Shown: positions 28,028-37,151, counted from the stretch's first letter. The stretch is DNA of 64,000 nt from an uncultured Neglectibacter sp. (GCA_946554335.1 CAMNSA010000002.1:186001-250000), one strand, 5' to 3'. Numbers and translations are program-made. Notes: generated by a model not told the origin, from the letters alone.

Positions 28028-29020
28028 TCAATCCCTTTCAAAACGGATCCCGGCCTTTTTCCGGATACCTTCCAGCAGCCTTGCCGCCTGCAAGGCCAGC
28101 TTCCGGCAGGACTCATACTCTTCCCGATACTTTTGGGGCTCCGTGATGAAGCGGAAGAAGTCCCGCGCCTCATAGCCCATCATTTTATGCTTTTCCTCCG
28201 CATCCGCGAAAATGGATTCTGTTTTCCCGTCCCGCCCCTGAAAGGTGATGCCGGAAAGGTGTGAGATGGAAGCGACCGTCACCGTGCCCTCGCTGCCCTG
28301 AAACTCAGAGTTTTCTGTGGCGTCGCCGATTTTGGAATAGGTGATGACGGCGGTGGTTTCCGGGTACTTCAGGAGAACAGCGCCGCAGCCGTCTGCTCCG
28401 CTTGACAGGAAGGAGGCTTCGGCATGAAAGCTCTCCGGCTCTCCCAATAGGGCAAGGGCGGGGTAGATGCAATAGATCCCCAGATCCATCAGCGCCCCGG
28501 TTTCCAAGCTGGGATTAAAAATATTGGGCAGTTCCCCCTTTTCAAAGGACTCCCATTTGGAGGAGCGCCTGCAAAAATCGATTTTCACTAGAGACAGCTT
28601 CCCGGCTTTTTTCAATGTGTCCTCTAAAAGCCTTCTCTGGGGAAGATGGAGAAAGAGAATGGCCTCTAAGAAGATCAGCCCTTTTTTGTCCGCAAGCTCA
28701 TAGAGCTCCTTCACTTCACGCTCCCTTGCGCACAGTGGCTTTTCACAGATTACATGTTTGCCGTGCTCTAAAAAGGTTTTAGCCTGTTCAAAGTGAAAAG
28801 CATTGGGGCTTGCAAGGTATACAGCGTCGATGAGGGATGAGCGCGCCATCTCTTCCAGGGAGGTAAACACGGAAGAAGCGCCGTGCTTTTCGGCAAATTC
28901 CTCGCCCCGTTCCCTTGTGCGGGAATAGACCGCGGAAAGCTCCCAGAGCCCGCTTTCCTTTGCGCCGCCTATATATTCGTCAGTGATCCATCCGGAGCCC
29001 ACAGTTCCAAATCGCAGCAT
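28028..29020 (-). CDS. Gfo/Idh/MocA-family NAD(P)-dependent oxidoreductase
   Basis: 330 residues. Rossmann fold start LRFGTVGSGWITDEYIGGA, then AVYSRTRERGEEFAEKHGA, YLASPNAFHFEQAKTFLEHGKHVICEKP (the EKP motif with the catalytic lysine), EAILFLHLPQRRLLE and GALMDLGIYCIYPALALLG (the conserved D-x-G-x-Y). Related to glucose-fructose oxidoreductase and inositol dehydrogenase; substrate unknown. Last gene of the ppx-to-here minus-strand run, 36 nt after pepT. Confidence 0.9.
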   Translation of the reverse strand: MLRFGTVGSGWITDEYIGGAKESGLWELSAVYSRTRERGEEFAEKHGASSVFTSLEEMARSSLIDAVYLASPNAFHFEQAKTFLEHGKHVICEKPLCAREREVKELYELADKKGLIFLEAILFLHLPQRRLLEDTLKKAGKLSLVKIDFCRRSSKWESFEKGELPNIFNPSLETGALMDLGIYCIYPALALLGEPESFHAEASFLSSGADGCGAVLLKYPETTAVITYSKIGDATENSEFQGSEGTVTVASISHLSGITFQGRDGKTESIFADAEEKHKMMGYEARDFFRFITEPQKYREEYESCRKLALQAARLLEGIRKKAGIRFERD

Positions 29021-29056
29021 GAGAGAATCCTTTCTGTTCCGCTTTTTTCAAGGAAA

Positions 29057-30265
29057 TTACAATATTTTTTCCATGGCGGTCTTTAAAATATCCTTGATCT
29101 TGACCATGTCCTCCAGCACCACATATTCCTGCTTCCCGTGGGCGTTGCAGCCGCCGGTGCAGAGGTTGGGGCAGGGCAGTCCCAGATAGGAAAGCCGCGC
29201 TCCGTCAGTTCCCCCGCGGATGGGAATGGTCACCGGCGTTACCCCGTGTTCCAGCATGGCCTCTTCCATTACCTTGACGATCTCCATTCTGGGGAGGATC
29301 TTCTCTTTCATATTGTAGTAGGTGTCTTTTAAGGAAAGACTTACCGGCTTGGAGGGGTATTTGGCGTTGAGAAACGCGGCGGCGTCTCTCATCAGCTGTT
29401 TTTTCTCTTCAAAAAGCTCTTTGTCATGATCCCGGATAATGAATTGCAGGGTGGTGCTTTCCACGGTTCCCTCCATCTCGTCCAGATGGATAAAGCCCTC
29501 GTAACCCTCTGTGTGCTCCGGCACCTCGGCCTTTGGCATCAGAGAGCAGAATTCCAGGGCTACCGTCATGGAATTGAGCATTTTCCCCTTTGCGCTGCCG
29601 GTGTGGATGCTTCTGCCCTCGACCTGCACCTTGGCTGAGGCGGCGTTGAAATTCTCATATTCCAGCTCTCCCAGGGCGCCTCCGTCTACCGTATAGGCAA
29701 AGTCACACCCGAAGGCCTCCACATTGAAATGGCTGGCTCCATCACCGATCTCCTCGTCCGGGGTAAAGGCCAGCTTGATGGGACCGTGAGGCTTCTTTTC
29801 CCGGAGAAGCTCCCATGCAGCGCAGAGGATCTCCGCAATTCCCGCCTTATCGTCTCCGCCCAAAAGCGTAGTCCCGTCGGTGGTGATCAGGGTCTTTCCC
29901 ATTTGCCCGGCAAGATGGGGAAAATCTTTTGGAGAGAGGGAAAGCTTTTCTCCCAGAATGATCACGCCGCCGTCGTAGTTTTCAATAATCTGCGGATGAA
30001 TGTTTTCTCCGGAAACACCGCCGTAGGTGTCCATATGGGCGATGAGGCCCACCGTGTTTTTCCGAGAAGCGTCTGTAGCGGGAATAGAGCCGTACACATA
30101 GCCGAATTCGTCCATATGGGCGTCCTCGATGCCCATCTTTTTCATCAGCTCTACAATGTGGGCGCCCAGCACCTTCTGTCCGGATGTGCTGGGAGTAGAA
30201 CCGCTTTTCTCATCAGAAGCGGTGGGGTAGGACACAAGGTCCAGAAATACCTCTTTTATATCCAT
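29057..30265 (-). CDS. pepT: Peptidase T (tripeptide aminopeptidase)
   Basis: 402 residues, M20 family di-zinc metallopeptidase. Motifs: TVGLIAHMDTYGGVSG (zinc H and D), LLGGDDKAGIAEIL (bridging D), LAFTPDEEIGDGA (catalytic E-E), FAYTVDGGALGELEYENFNAA (zinc D), GRSIHTGSAKGKMLNS, IPIRGGTDGARLSYLGLPCPNLCTGGCNAHGKQEY (last zinc H). It releases N-terminal residues from tripeptides in the cytosol. A short insertion (SGSTPSTSGQKVLG) follows the normal YPTASDEKS opening. Confidence 0.95.
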   Translation of the reverse strand: MDIKEVFLDLVSYPTASDEKSGSTPSTSGQKVLGAHIVELMKKMGIEDAHMDEFGYVYGSIPATDASRKNTVGLIAHMDTYGGVSGENIHPQIIENYDGGVIILGEKLSLSPKDFPHLAGQMGKTLITTDGTTLLGGDDKAGIAEILCAAWELLREKKPHGPIKLAFTPDEEIGDGASHFNVEAFGCDFAYTVDGGALGELEYENFNAASAKVQVEGRSIHTGSAKGKMLNSMTVALEFCSLMPKAEVPEHTEGYEGFIHLDEMEGTVESTTLQFIIRDHDKELFEEKKQLMRDAAAFLNAKYPSKPVSLSLKDTYYNMKEKILPRMEIVKVMEEAMLEHGVTPVTIPIRGGTDGARLSYLGLPCPNLCTGGCNAHGKQEYVVLEDMVKIKDILKTAMEKIL

Positions 30266-30311
30266 TTTCCTGTCTCCTTTCCTTTGGAAAAAAGATTTTG
30301 AAGCTGCCGCC

Positions 30312-31187
30312 TCAGGCTTCTTCCCAATAGCGCTTTAAATTGGCAAGGCCGATGCGAAGAGCGTCTGAAGGGGGCTCCATCCCCTCGAATTCGATGGCGA
30401 TGGTGCCGTCAAAGCCGGAGGCTTTCAAAAGGTGCAGGCACTGCTTGACAGGGACGTTGCCGTGTCCCACAATGGTGCCGCGCAGATAATTTCCTCCCCG
30501 GGTCTGGAAGCTTCCCTCTCCGGGGTCACCCGCGCTGTAGGGCTTGTAGATAAAGTCTTTGGCATGTACATATTTCACATAGGGGGCCACTCTGGCGGCA
30601 GCCGACGCCGGATCCTCGTCCGCGCACAGGAAGTTGCCGATATCGCACAAGAGTCCGAAGTTCGGGTGGTCAACTGCGTTGTAAAGCGCCTCTACTCTTT
30701 GAGAATCCTGAGAGAAGAAGCCGTGGTTTTCCGTCATGGTCATAACGCCCTTTGTCTGGGCATAGGCGGCCACCTCCCGGCAAGCTTCAGAAAGCTTCGG
30801 CAGAAGAGCGGCATAGCTGCGGTAAATTCCGGAATTCCTTGCGTAGCCCTGGGTCACATCGTGGCGCATCCTGGGCGCGCCCAAAGCGGCCGCCGCGTCT
30901 ACCCAGCCCTTGACCCGGGCAATTTCTTTTTCGGTATCCTGATTGCTGCCGTTTAAGAAGTCGGCGCCCACAGCCAAAGAAGAGATGGGAAGCCCCGCCT
31001 TCTCTGCGGCTGTTTTCAGCTTCTCCGCCTGGGGGATCAGGTCCTCCTTTGCGTCAAAGTTTACAAAGTCTACCGCTTCCGCGGCGTCAAAGCCCAGTTC
31101 CTTTGCCTGCTGCAGGGCGTCTTCCGGAGTCATCTTTCCCGTTCGAATCACGCTCCAAAAGCTGTAGAGGCTCACTGAAAATTTCAT
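30312..31187 (-). CDS. Sugar phosphate isomerase/epimerase, AP endonuclease 2 fold
   Basis: 291 residues, TIM barrel. Motifs: FSVSLYSFWSVIRTGKMTPEDALQQAKELGFDAAEAVDF at the start (given in part), AKGVMTMTENHG-type strand (TKGVMTMTENHGFFSQD), FGLLCDIGNFLCADEDPA (metal D), YVKYVHAKDFIYKP (H-x-K-D), GTIVGHGNVPVKQCL and GTIAIEFEGMEPP. This pattern is common to xylose-isomerase-like catabolic isomerases. Its closeness to a Gfo/Idh oxidoreductase, with pepT between, suggests sugar or inositol derivative metabolism, but the substrate is unknown. Confidence 0.88.
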   Translation of the reverse strand: MKFSVSLYSFWSVIRTGKMTPEDALQQAKELGFDAAEAVDFVNFDAKEDLIPQAEKLKTAAEKAGLPISSLAVGADFLNGSNQDTEKEIARVKGWVDAAAALGAPRMRHDVTQGYARNSGIYRSYAALLPKLSEACREVAAYAQTKGVMTMTENHGFFSQDSQRVEALYNAVDHPNFGLLCDIGNFLCADEDPASAAARVAPYVKYVHAKDFIYKPYSAGDPGEGSFQTRGGNYLRGTIVGHGNVPVKQCLHLLKASGFDGTIAIEFEGMEPPSDALRIGLANLKRYWEEA

Positions 31188-31236
31188 GGTGTCTGCTTCC
31201 TTTCCGCAATATGATTTTTGTGAGAAAATAAGAGGT

Positions 31237-31722
31237 TTACCGGACGAAATCCTTTTTCAGCCTGACGGGGACAAAGGCTTCCATCATGCCGTTTCCCAGC
31301 GCGGCTATCACCTCCGGCGGGGTGATGATGTGGCCCATGGAATAGTGGCCGGGCCTCTCGTCCGGCTCAAAGACAGGGCTTGCTTCAATATAGCTTTTTG
31401 CTTCCTGATAGAGCTTTTGGTTTGCGGCTTCATCGTGGTCCCAATAAAAATAGGTGAGATAAATTCCGCCGTCAAAGGCGACCTTCTCATAGCCTCCGTC
31501 AGACATTCCTTCCTCCAGAGCATACCACCATTCCAAAGCGCCGGCCTCCTGGTTGAAAAAGAGAAAATCCCTGGGGATGAAGCTGTCTCTGGCAGAGGGC
31601 TTGACGGCGCTGAAATAGGCGTTGAATTTTCCCAGTACACCTGACGGTGAGAAATCACAGCTTGGGTCTGGGCCGGAGGTTACGGCGGTAAAGGGAGGAA
31701 GAGAAATGATGCGAAAATCCAT
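31237..31722 (-). CDS. Stand-alone GyrI-like effector-binding domain protein
   Basis: 161 residues. The order of elements, an early ITxG-like strand, FNAYFSAVKPSARDSF, ALEWWYALEEGMSD, YEKVAFDGGIYLTYFYWDHDEAANQKLYQEAKSYIEASP, and a closing MEAFVPVRLK strand, resembles the GyrI/SOUL-type small-molecule-binding domain found behind AraC and MerR regulators, here without a DNA-binding part. Such proteins bind hydrophobic ligands or inhibit gyrase. Assignment is by pattern only; it is cotranscribed with its neighbours. Confidence 0.6.
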   Translation of the reverse strand: MDFRIISLPPFTAVTSGPDPSCDFSPSGVLGKFNAYFSAVKPSARDSFIPRDFLFFNQEAGALEWWYALEEGMSDGGYEKVAFDGGIYLTYFYWDHDEAANQKLYQEAKSYIEASPVFEPDERPGHYSMGHIITPPEVIAALGNGMMEAFVPVRLKKDFVR

Positions 31723-31751
31723 AAAAGCACCTCGTGTTTCAGATTTTAAAA

Positions 31752-32828
31752 TTAATCGCCGAAGCTGATGCCGATCTGCCGGGCGGCCCGGATCTCGTCA
31801 CAGTCTACCGGAACAGACTTGAGCTTTCCGGCCACCTCTTCCAGCGGGACCGGCACCGTGGCGCCGTTTACCATTCCCACCATTACGCCGAAGGTCTTTT
31901 CCTTGATAAAGCGGGCGGCTGTTGCGCCTAACCGGGTACACAGCACCCGGTCGTACGCGCAGGGGCTGCCGCCTCGCTGGAAATGGCCGGGCACGCAGAC
32001 GCGGATCTCATTGTCGATCTTGTCCTGAAGCTCTTCGGCGATGCGGTAGACGATGGAGGGATGCTGGAAATCCGCTCTGGCCTTTTTAAATTCTTTTTTG
32101 GAAAGAGCCGCCTCTTCCTTGGAAATGGCCCCCTCCGCCACAGCCAGAATAGAGAATTTCTTTCCGTTTTCAATGCGGTTATTGAGAGTTTTGGCCACCT
32201 TGTTGATATCGTAAGGGATCTCCGGCAGCAGGATGACGTCGGCCCCTCCAGCGATACCGGCGGAAAGGGTGAGCCAGCCCACCTTGTGGCCCATCACCTC
32301 CACGATGAAGATCCGCCCGTGAGAGGTGGCGGTGGTGTGGATGCAGTCGATCACATTGGTCGCGATCTCCACCGCGCTGTGGAAGCCGAAGGTCACATCG
32401 GTGCCCCAGATGTCGTTGTCGATGGTCTTGGGCAGGTGGATGACGTTCAGCCCTTCCTCCCGAAGGAGGTTGGCGGTTTTCTGGGTGCCGTTTCCGCCCA
32501 GGATCACCAGGCAGTCCAGCTTCATCTTCCTGTAGTTATCCTTCATGGACTTTACCTTGTCCACACTGTTTTCATCGATGACCCGCATGGTCTTAAAGGG
32601 CTGGCGGGAGGTCCCCAGCAGCGTGCCTCCCAGGGTGAGAATTCCGGAAAAATCCTCGCTGGACATCAGCTGGTATTCCCCAAAGATCAGGCCCTTATAG
32701 CCGTCCTTGATGCCATAGATCTCCACATTTTTTCCGAATTCCTCATAGAGCCCCTTCGCGACGCCCCGAATAGCGGCGTTCAGACCCTGGCAATCTCCTC
32801 CGCTGGTTAAAATACCGACTCTTTTCAT
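31752..32828 (-). CDS. pfkA: 6-phosphofructokinase with GGNGT active-site variant
   Basis: 358 residues, PFK family. Motifs: VGILTSGGDCQGLNAAIRG, LVILGGNGTQKTANLL, HLPKTIDNDIWGTDVTFGFHSA (catalytic D region PKTIDND), VEVMGHKVGWLTLSAGIAGGAD, VPGHFQRGGSPCAYDRVL. Canonical ATP-PFK has GGDGS where this has GGNGT; the glycine that favours ATP over PPi is kept but the adjacent aspartate is asparagine. It phosphorylates fructose 6-phosphate in glycolysis; the phosphoryl donor should be treated as unproven. 58 nt downstream of ppk. Confidence 0.88.
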   Translation of the reverse strand: MKRVGILTSGGDCQGLNAAIRGVAKGLYEEFGKNVEIYGIKDGYKGLIFGEYQLMSSEDFSGILTLGGTLLGTSRQPFKTMRVIDENSVDKVKSMKDNYRKMKLDCLVILGGNGTQKTANLLREEGLNVIHLPKTIDNDIWGTDVTFGFHSAVEIATNVIDCIHTTATSHGRIFIVEVMGHKVGWLTLSAGIAGGADVILLPEIPYDINKVAKTLNNRIENGKKFSILAVAEGAISKEEAALSKKEFKKARADFQHPSIVYRIAEELQDKIDNEIRVCVPGHFQRGGSPCAYDRVLCTRLGATAARFIKEKTFGVMVGMVNGATVPVPLEEVAGKLKSVPVDCDEIRAARQIGISFGD

Positions 32829-32886
32829 GTGTTACTCTTCCTTTCTGTTGTGATGTCAATGATGTTACCTGATGGAACAGGACAAT

Positions 32887-35013
32887 TTATTTATTTTCCG
32901 GCGCGGAGTGGATGGGAATCAGGGGGCTGTCCCCATTCGTCTTTTTCAGCTGCGCCATCCGCTCCTGTGCCCGGCGGTAAAAGGTGAGCTGGCTGGAAAA
33001 GGCTTTCTTTCCCCGGCGGTCCACATGAAGATAAGAGGTGTCAGGCTGCATCAGGCGCGCGTTGGTGTTATCCTGCCGGAAGGTATCCAGAATCTGGAAA
33101 GCTCGGGCCTTTAAATCCTCGTCCTCAATGGGGAATACCAGCTCGATGCGGCGATCCAGGTTTCTGGGCATCCAGTCCGCGCTGCCCATATAGATCTGAG
33201 GATCTCCGCCGTTTTCGAAACGGAAGATCCGACTGTGCTCCAGAAGCTGCCCCACAATGCTGATCACGGTGATGTTTTCGCTGATCTCAGCAAGCCCCGG
33301 GATCAGACAGCAGATCCCCCGCACCACCAGGTGCACCGGAACCCCGGCCTGAGAGGCCTCATACAGCAGGGAAATAATCTCTGGATCCACCAGAGAGTTG
33401 ACCTTGGCGGTAATGCCGCAGGGCAGGCCCTTCCGGGCATTTTCCGTCTCCGCCTTGATCCTCTGGCAGAAAAAGCTGCGCATCCCGTGGGGCGCGACCA
33501 CGAAGCGGCGGTACTGCGGGGGGCGGGAATAGCCGGTGATCACATTGAACAGGGAGGAGGCGTCCGCCCCGTACTGGCTGCTGCAGGTGAAAAGGCCGAT
33601 GTCCGTGTAGATCCGGGCGGTGGAATCGTTGTAGTTCCCGGTGCCCAGGTGCAGATAGCGGCGGATCCCGTCCTCCTCGTTTCGCACCACCAGGGCGATC
33701 TTGCAATGGGTCTTTAAGCCGTGCAGACCGTAGATGACATGGCAGCCCGCCTTTTCCAGCTTCTGGGCCCAGTTGATATTGTTCTCCTCGTCAAATCGCG
33801 CCTTCAGCTCTACGAGGACCGTGACCTGCTTCCCGTTTTCCGCCGCCTTGATCAGCGCGGCGATAATGGGAGAATTGCCGCTGACCCGGTAAAGGGTCTG
33901 CTTGATGGCCAGCACATTGGCGTCCACAGCAGCCTGCTCAATAAACTGCACCACGCAGTCGAAGCTTTCGTAGGGGTGATGCACCAGCCGATCTTTTTTC
34001 CGGATCGCCGCGAAAATGTCCTCTTCTCCCCAGAAATCACAGGCGGGGGTCACAGGGCGGATGGGCTTGAAGCACAGGCCTTCGCACCCGGAAATCCCTG
34101 CAAACTTGGAAAAGAAGGTGAGGTCCAAGGGGCCGGGGACCTCGTAGATCTCGCTTTTCTTGATTTTCAGCATGTCGATGAGAAATCCGCGCAGGTCTTT
34201 GTCGCATTTTTGCAGCAGTTCCAGACGCACCGGGCGTCCCCGGGATCTGCGCTTAATGGATTTTTTCACTTCGCTCATAAAATCCTCGGCTTCCTCGTCG
34301 ATCTCCAGATCCGAGTCCCGGGTGATCCGGAAGGGACAGGCGGCCTTGATATCGTGCAGCTCAAAAAGCTCGCTGAGCTTTTCCGAGATGATCTCCTCCA
34401 GCAGGGTAAAGGAGCGTCCGTTTTCTTCGGGCAGCTCCAGAAAGCGGGGGAGAATGGAAGGCACCTGCACAATGGCAAAGCATTTTTCCCGCTCTCCCTT
34501 TTTTCCCTTCTCCTTTCCACGCAGGGACACGGCGATATTCAGAGACTTGTTCGCAAGCATGGGGAAGGGGCGGCTGCCGTCCACTGCCAGCGGGGTGAGC
34601 ACGGGAAACAGCACCTTGTGAAAGTATTCCGAAATATACTCCCGCTGCGATTCGTTCATCTCCTCACAGGAGAGAAACCGTATGCCGTGCTTTGCCATGA
34701 CCGGGGCGATGGAACGGTGCAGACAGGAATACTGCCTTTCCATGAAGTGATGGGTCTTTTCCTCCAGCTGCTTCAAAAGCACCTCCGGGGAGAGATCAAA
34801 GGATTCCTTTCCCTTGTAGCCGGAGTTGACTTGGGCCTTGACTCCCGCTACCCGAACCATGAAAAACTCGTCCAGATTGGAGCCTGTGATTGCTAAAAAG
34901 CGCAGGCGCTCCATCAGGGGGTTCTCCTTTTTAAAGGCCTCCTCCAGCACGCGGGCGTTGAAATCCATCCAGCTCAGTTCCCGGTTATAATAGGGCAGAT
35001 TCTTTTCAACCAT
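32887..35013 (-). CDS. ppk: Polyphosphate kinase 1
   Basis: 708 residues, full length. N-terminal domain YYNRELSWMDFNARVLEEA, FLAITGSNLDEFFMVRVAGVK; catalytic core HPYESFDCVVQFIEQAA, LAIKQTLYRVSGNSPI, LVELKARFDEENNINWA, HGLKTHCKIALV and YLHLGTGNYNDSTARIYTDIG (the phosphorylated histidine lies in this part), then GSADWMPRNLDRRIELVFPI. It makes polyphosphate from ATP at the membrane. The ppx gene lies upstream on the same strand, so synthesis and breakdown are encoded together. Confidence 0.97.
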   Translation of the reverse strand: MVEKNLPYYNRELSWMDFNARVLEEAFKKENPLMERLRFLAITGSNLDEFFMVRVAGVKAQVNSGYKGKESFDLSPEVLLKQLEEKTHHFMERQYSCLHRSIAPVMAKHGIRFLSCEEMNESQREYISEYFHKVLFPVLTPLAVDGSRPFPMLANKSLNIAVSLRGKEKGKKGEREKCFAIVQVPSILPRFLELPEENGRSFTLLEEIISEKLSELFELHDIKAACPFRITRDSDLEIDEEAEDFMSEVKKSIKRRSRGRPVRLELLQKCDKDLRGFLIDMLKIKKSEIYEVPGPLDLTFFSKFAGISGCEGLCFKPIRPVTPACDFWGEEDIFAAIRKKDRLVHHPYESFDCVVQFIEQAAVDANVLAIKQTLYRVSGNSPIIAALIKAAENGKQVTVLVELKARFDEENNINWAQKLEKAGCHVIYGLHGLKTHCKIALVVRNEEDGIRRYLHLGTGNYNDSTARIYTDIGLFTCSSQYGADASSLFNVITGYSRPPQYRRFVVAPHGMRSFFCQRIKAETENARKGLPCGITAKVNSLVDPEIISLLYEASQAGVPVHLVVRGICCLIPGLAEISENITVISIVGQLLEHSRIFRFENGGDPQIYMGSADWMPRNLDRRIELVFPIEDEDLKARAFQILDTFRQDNTNARLMQPDTSYLHVDRRGKKAFSSQLTFYRRAQERMAQLKKTNGDSPLIPIHSAPENK

Positions 35014-35224
35014 ATGCCATCTCTTTCCTTTCTCCCGAACGGGATTTTTATGGGAAGTTCAGATCGTTCTAATTGTGCGGGTGTTGGCTTATTTTATCCT
35101 CAGAAGGGAAAGTCAAAGGCAAGCTCTATCCCCTCAGGCGCTCCGCGCCAGCGGGAGCACGGTTTTTCAAGCCGTGAAGTGAAATTCGCTAAAGATTGAG
35201 CTTCAGCTCCATCTTTTTTGCCCT

Positions 35225-35263
35225 TCTCTAACGAATAATATCTAAAATCTAACAGCTAACTCG
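35225..35263. repeat. CTAA-rich repeat tract (copy 2) at the ppx stop
   Basis: CTCTAACGAATAATATCTAA followed by more CTAA units. On the minus strand the ppx TAG stop is the first TTAG unit. Confidence 0.65.
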
Positions 35264-36812
35264 CCAGCTGGAACTTTACGGACAGCTCCGGAGAGAGGCC
35301 AAAGGCTTTCCGGAAAAATCCGGAGGCCTCCCCGAAGGCCCATTTTTCCAGCAGACAGTTGCTGTGAGAGGTGAGGGCGGAAAACAGCACCCGGTCCTCC
35401 TCCAGGGAGATCCGCAGCCCGGAAAGCTTTCCCTGGTGGGATTTGTCCAGGGCGTTTGCCGCCCGGAAAATAGCGGAAAGCTTGGAAACAACGATCTGCT
35501 TTTCCTCCGGCAGCAGGGAGAGGTCCAGGTTTTCTTCTAAGTCGGGAGAGCCGGAAATACTGCCCGCCACAAAGGCGACCTCCTTGATCTGGGCCCGTGT
35601 AAGGCCGAAGAGGTCCATCTCCCGAATCAGGTCGTAGGTGCAGCGGTCATGACTTCCGGCGTTGATGAAGCTGCCGCAGCTGTGAAGCAGAGAGGCAAGC
35701 TCCAGAGTGATCCGCTCTGAAAAGCCCAGACCGTGGATCTTTTTCAGCTTATCAAAGGTTTTGCAGGCAAAGGAGCTGACCCTTTTCGCGTGACTGAGAT
35801 CCACTCCAAACCGCTGGGCCAGCACCTCCGCGCTGGCTCTGGCCCCCTCCGCAAGCCAAAGCTTCAGATCTCCCGCGCTTTTGGGCGTGAGCTGTTCACG
35901 GGCCACCGCCTGGGAAAGCTCCGACTTGACGGAAAGGATCCGCTCTGCCTTGGGCTGGAAGCGAAGCAGCCCGTGGTAGATCGCCAAAGCAAAGTAAAGC
36001 AGGGAGGCGTTATCAAGGGGGATCTCATAGCGCTGGGCGATCCCCTCGGCTGTCATGGGACGCACAGCCTGATACAGGGAGGAGAGCTTATTGCGGCTGA
36101 TCCAGTATCGGCCGTTTTCTTCTTTCGCGCCGCAGAGCCGATACAGCTTATCCATTTCAGAGCCGGTGAAGATCAGGCTTTCAATGGGAAATTCCGGGAG
36201 ATGCACCCGGCTGAAAAGTGTGTCCAGATACTCCTCCGCGACGAAGGGGGAATCGTCCGTTTCCCGATACAGGCGAGAGACCAGATCGTGAAGCTTCAAA
36301 GTGCCGATAGGAATATTCTGGGAGAACACAACCTTCCTCCCGTCGTACACCGTCAGCCCCACACTGCCGGAGCCCACACAGGCGATGAGGGAATACCCGT
36401 CAGAAAGCTGCTTGAGCCCTTCTAGCTGTTTGATCGTTTCAAAGCAGAGCAGAGCCCGCTCTTCACTTTCCTCCAGTACGGACACCTCCGCGCCGTTTCG
36501 CACCTTGAGCTGATCGGAAACCAGCGCGCGGTTTTTCGCCTCCCGCAGAGCCGCCGAGGAGATCACCTTGGGACATTCAATGCCGTAGGAGAGCAGGGCG
36601 GAATAAAATTTCTGAAGTACGCCGGAAAGCTCTCTCAGGCTTTCAAAGCTGATGCCGCCCGTCTCAAATACATCCCGTCCCAGATGCACGGGGTATTCCA
36701 GCAGATCCAAAAGGGAGAGCGCCCCCTTTTTCAGCTCTGAAACCTGCATTTTGACGCTGTCTGAACCAATTTCAATGACCGCTGCCGCGCGGGTCGGATA
36801 TTTCTTGTTCAA
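35256..36812 (-). CDS. ppx: Ppx/GppA-type exopolyphosphatase/guanosine pentaphosphatase
   Basis: 518 residues. ASKHA fold: AAAVIEIGSDSVKMQV (phosphate 1, usually IDxGSNS), ISSAALREAKN, and IACVGSGSVGLTVYDGRKVVFSQ (usually GGGS, here GSGS). The C-terminal half carries an HD-like helical domain (LELASLLHSCGSFINAGSHDRCTYDLI... FGLTRAQIKEVAFVAG). TTG start with GGAGTGGG upstream. It degrades polyphosphate or pppGpp; with rel elsewhere in this window either is plausible. Both phosphate motifs deviate from the consensus, so activity is likely but not certain. Confidence 0.88.
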   Translation of the reverse strand: MNKKYPTRAAAVIEIGSDSVKMQVSELKKGALSLLDLLEYPVHLGRDVFETGGISFESLRELSGVLQKFYSALLSYGIECPKVISSAALREAKNRALVSDQLKVRNGAEVSVLEESEERALLCFETIKQLEGLKQLSDGYSLIACVGSGSVGLTVYDGRKVVFSQNIPIGTLKLHDLVSRLYRETDDSPFVAEEYLDTLFSRVHLPEFPIESLIFTGSEMDKLYRLCGAKEENGRYWISRNKLSSLYQAVRPMTAEGIAQRYEIPLDNASLLYFALAIYHGLLRFQPKAERILSVKSELSQAVAREQLTPKSAGDLKLWLAEGARASAEVLAQRFGVDLSHAKRVSSFACKTFDKLKKIHGLGFSERITLELASLLHSCGSFINAGSHDRCTYDLIREMDLFGLTRAQIKEVAFVAGSISGSPDLEENLDLSLLPEEKQIVVSKLSAIFRAANALDKSHQGKLSGLRISLEEDRVLFSALTSHSNCLLEKWAFGEASGFFRKAFGLSPELSVKFQLAS

Positions 36813-36854
36813 GCTCTACCCACTCCAAATCATGAAAAGTAAGGTCTTACTGAA

Positions 36855-36883
36855 ATTATAGCAAACATGGAAAGGAGATTCAA
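36855..36883 (-). promoter_or_regulatory. promoter of ppx-ppk
   Basis: Minus-strand TTGAAT, 17 nt, TATAAT; transcription start near 36848, about 36 nt before the TTG start. Confidence 0.8.
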
Positions 36884-36947
36884 TGAAGGATCCGCTTTTT
36901 TCTGGACTTTTCCGGCGCTTTCTGAAAAAATTATTTCCATTTTGCTA

Positions 36948-36976
36948 TTGATTTTTTTCTCTTTATCGGATATAAT
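36948..36976 (+). promoter_or_regulatory. promoter of tRNA-Ser(GGA)
   Basis: TTGATT, 17 nt, TATAAT; start near 36983, about 10 nt before the tRNA. It lies back to back with the ppx promoter. Confidence 0.8.
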
Positions 36977-36992
36977 AGCAAAGCCGAGATAC

Positions 36993-37079
36993 GGAGAGGT
37001 ATTCTAATTGGTAAGGAGCCACATTGGAAATGTGGTGTGCCGCAAGGCATTGTGCGTTCGAGTCGCATCCTCTCCGCCA
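36993..37079 (+). tRNA. tRNA-Ser (anticodon GGA)
   Basis: Class II tRNA: acceptor GGAGAGG/CCTCTCC, anticodon stem CCACA/TGTGG around TTGGAAA (anticodon GGA), variable arm with GTGCCGCAAGGCAT, T-loop GTTCGAGTC, encoded CCA. It reads UCC/UCU. The third serine tRNA in this window. Confidence 0.94.
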
Positions 37080-37089
37080 AGCAAAGGAG

Positions 37090-37115
37090 CGCCGGAGCAT
37101 TTCCGGCGTTCTTTC
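37090..37115 (+). terminator. terminator/attenuator between tRNA-Ser and asnS
   Basis: CGCCGGA/TCCGGCG hairpin with 5-nt loop followed by TTCTTTCT. It ends the tRNA transcript or partly attenuates asnS, which has no other clear promoter. Confidence 0.6.
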
Positions 37116-37151
37116 TCTATTATCACCATGGGAAAGCGGGGAGCAAAAGCT

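Noticed and set aside
37080-37151. T-box leader for asnS
   Set aside because: The leader is too short and lacks the AGGGTGG-type T-box sequence.
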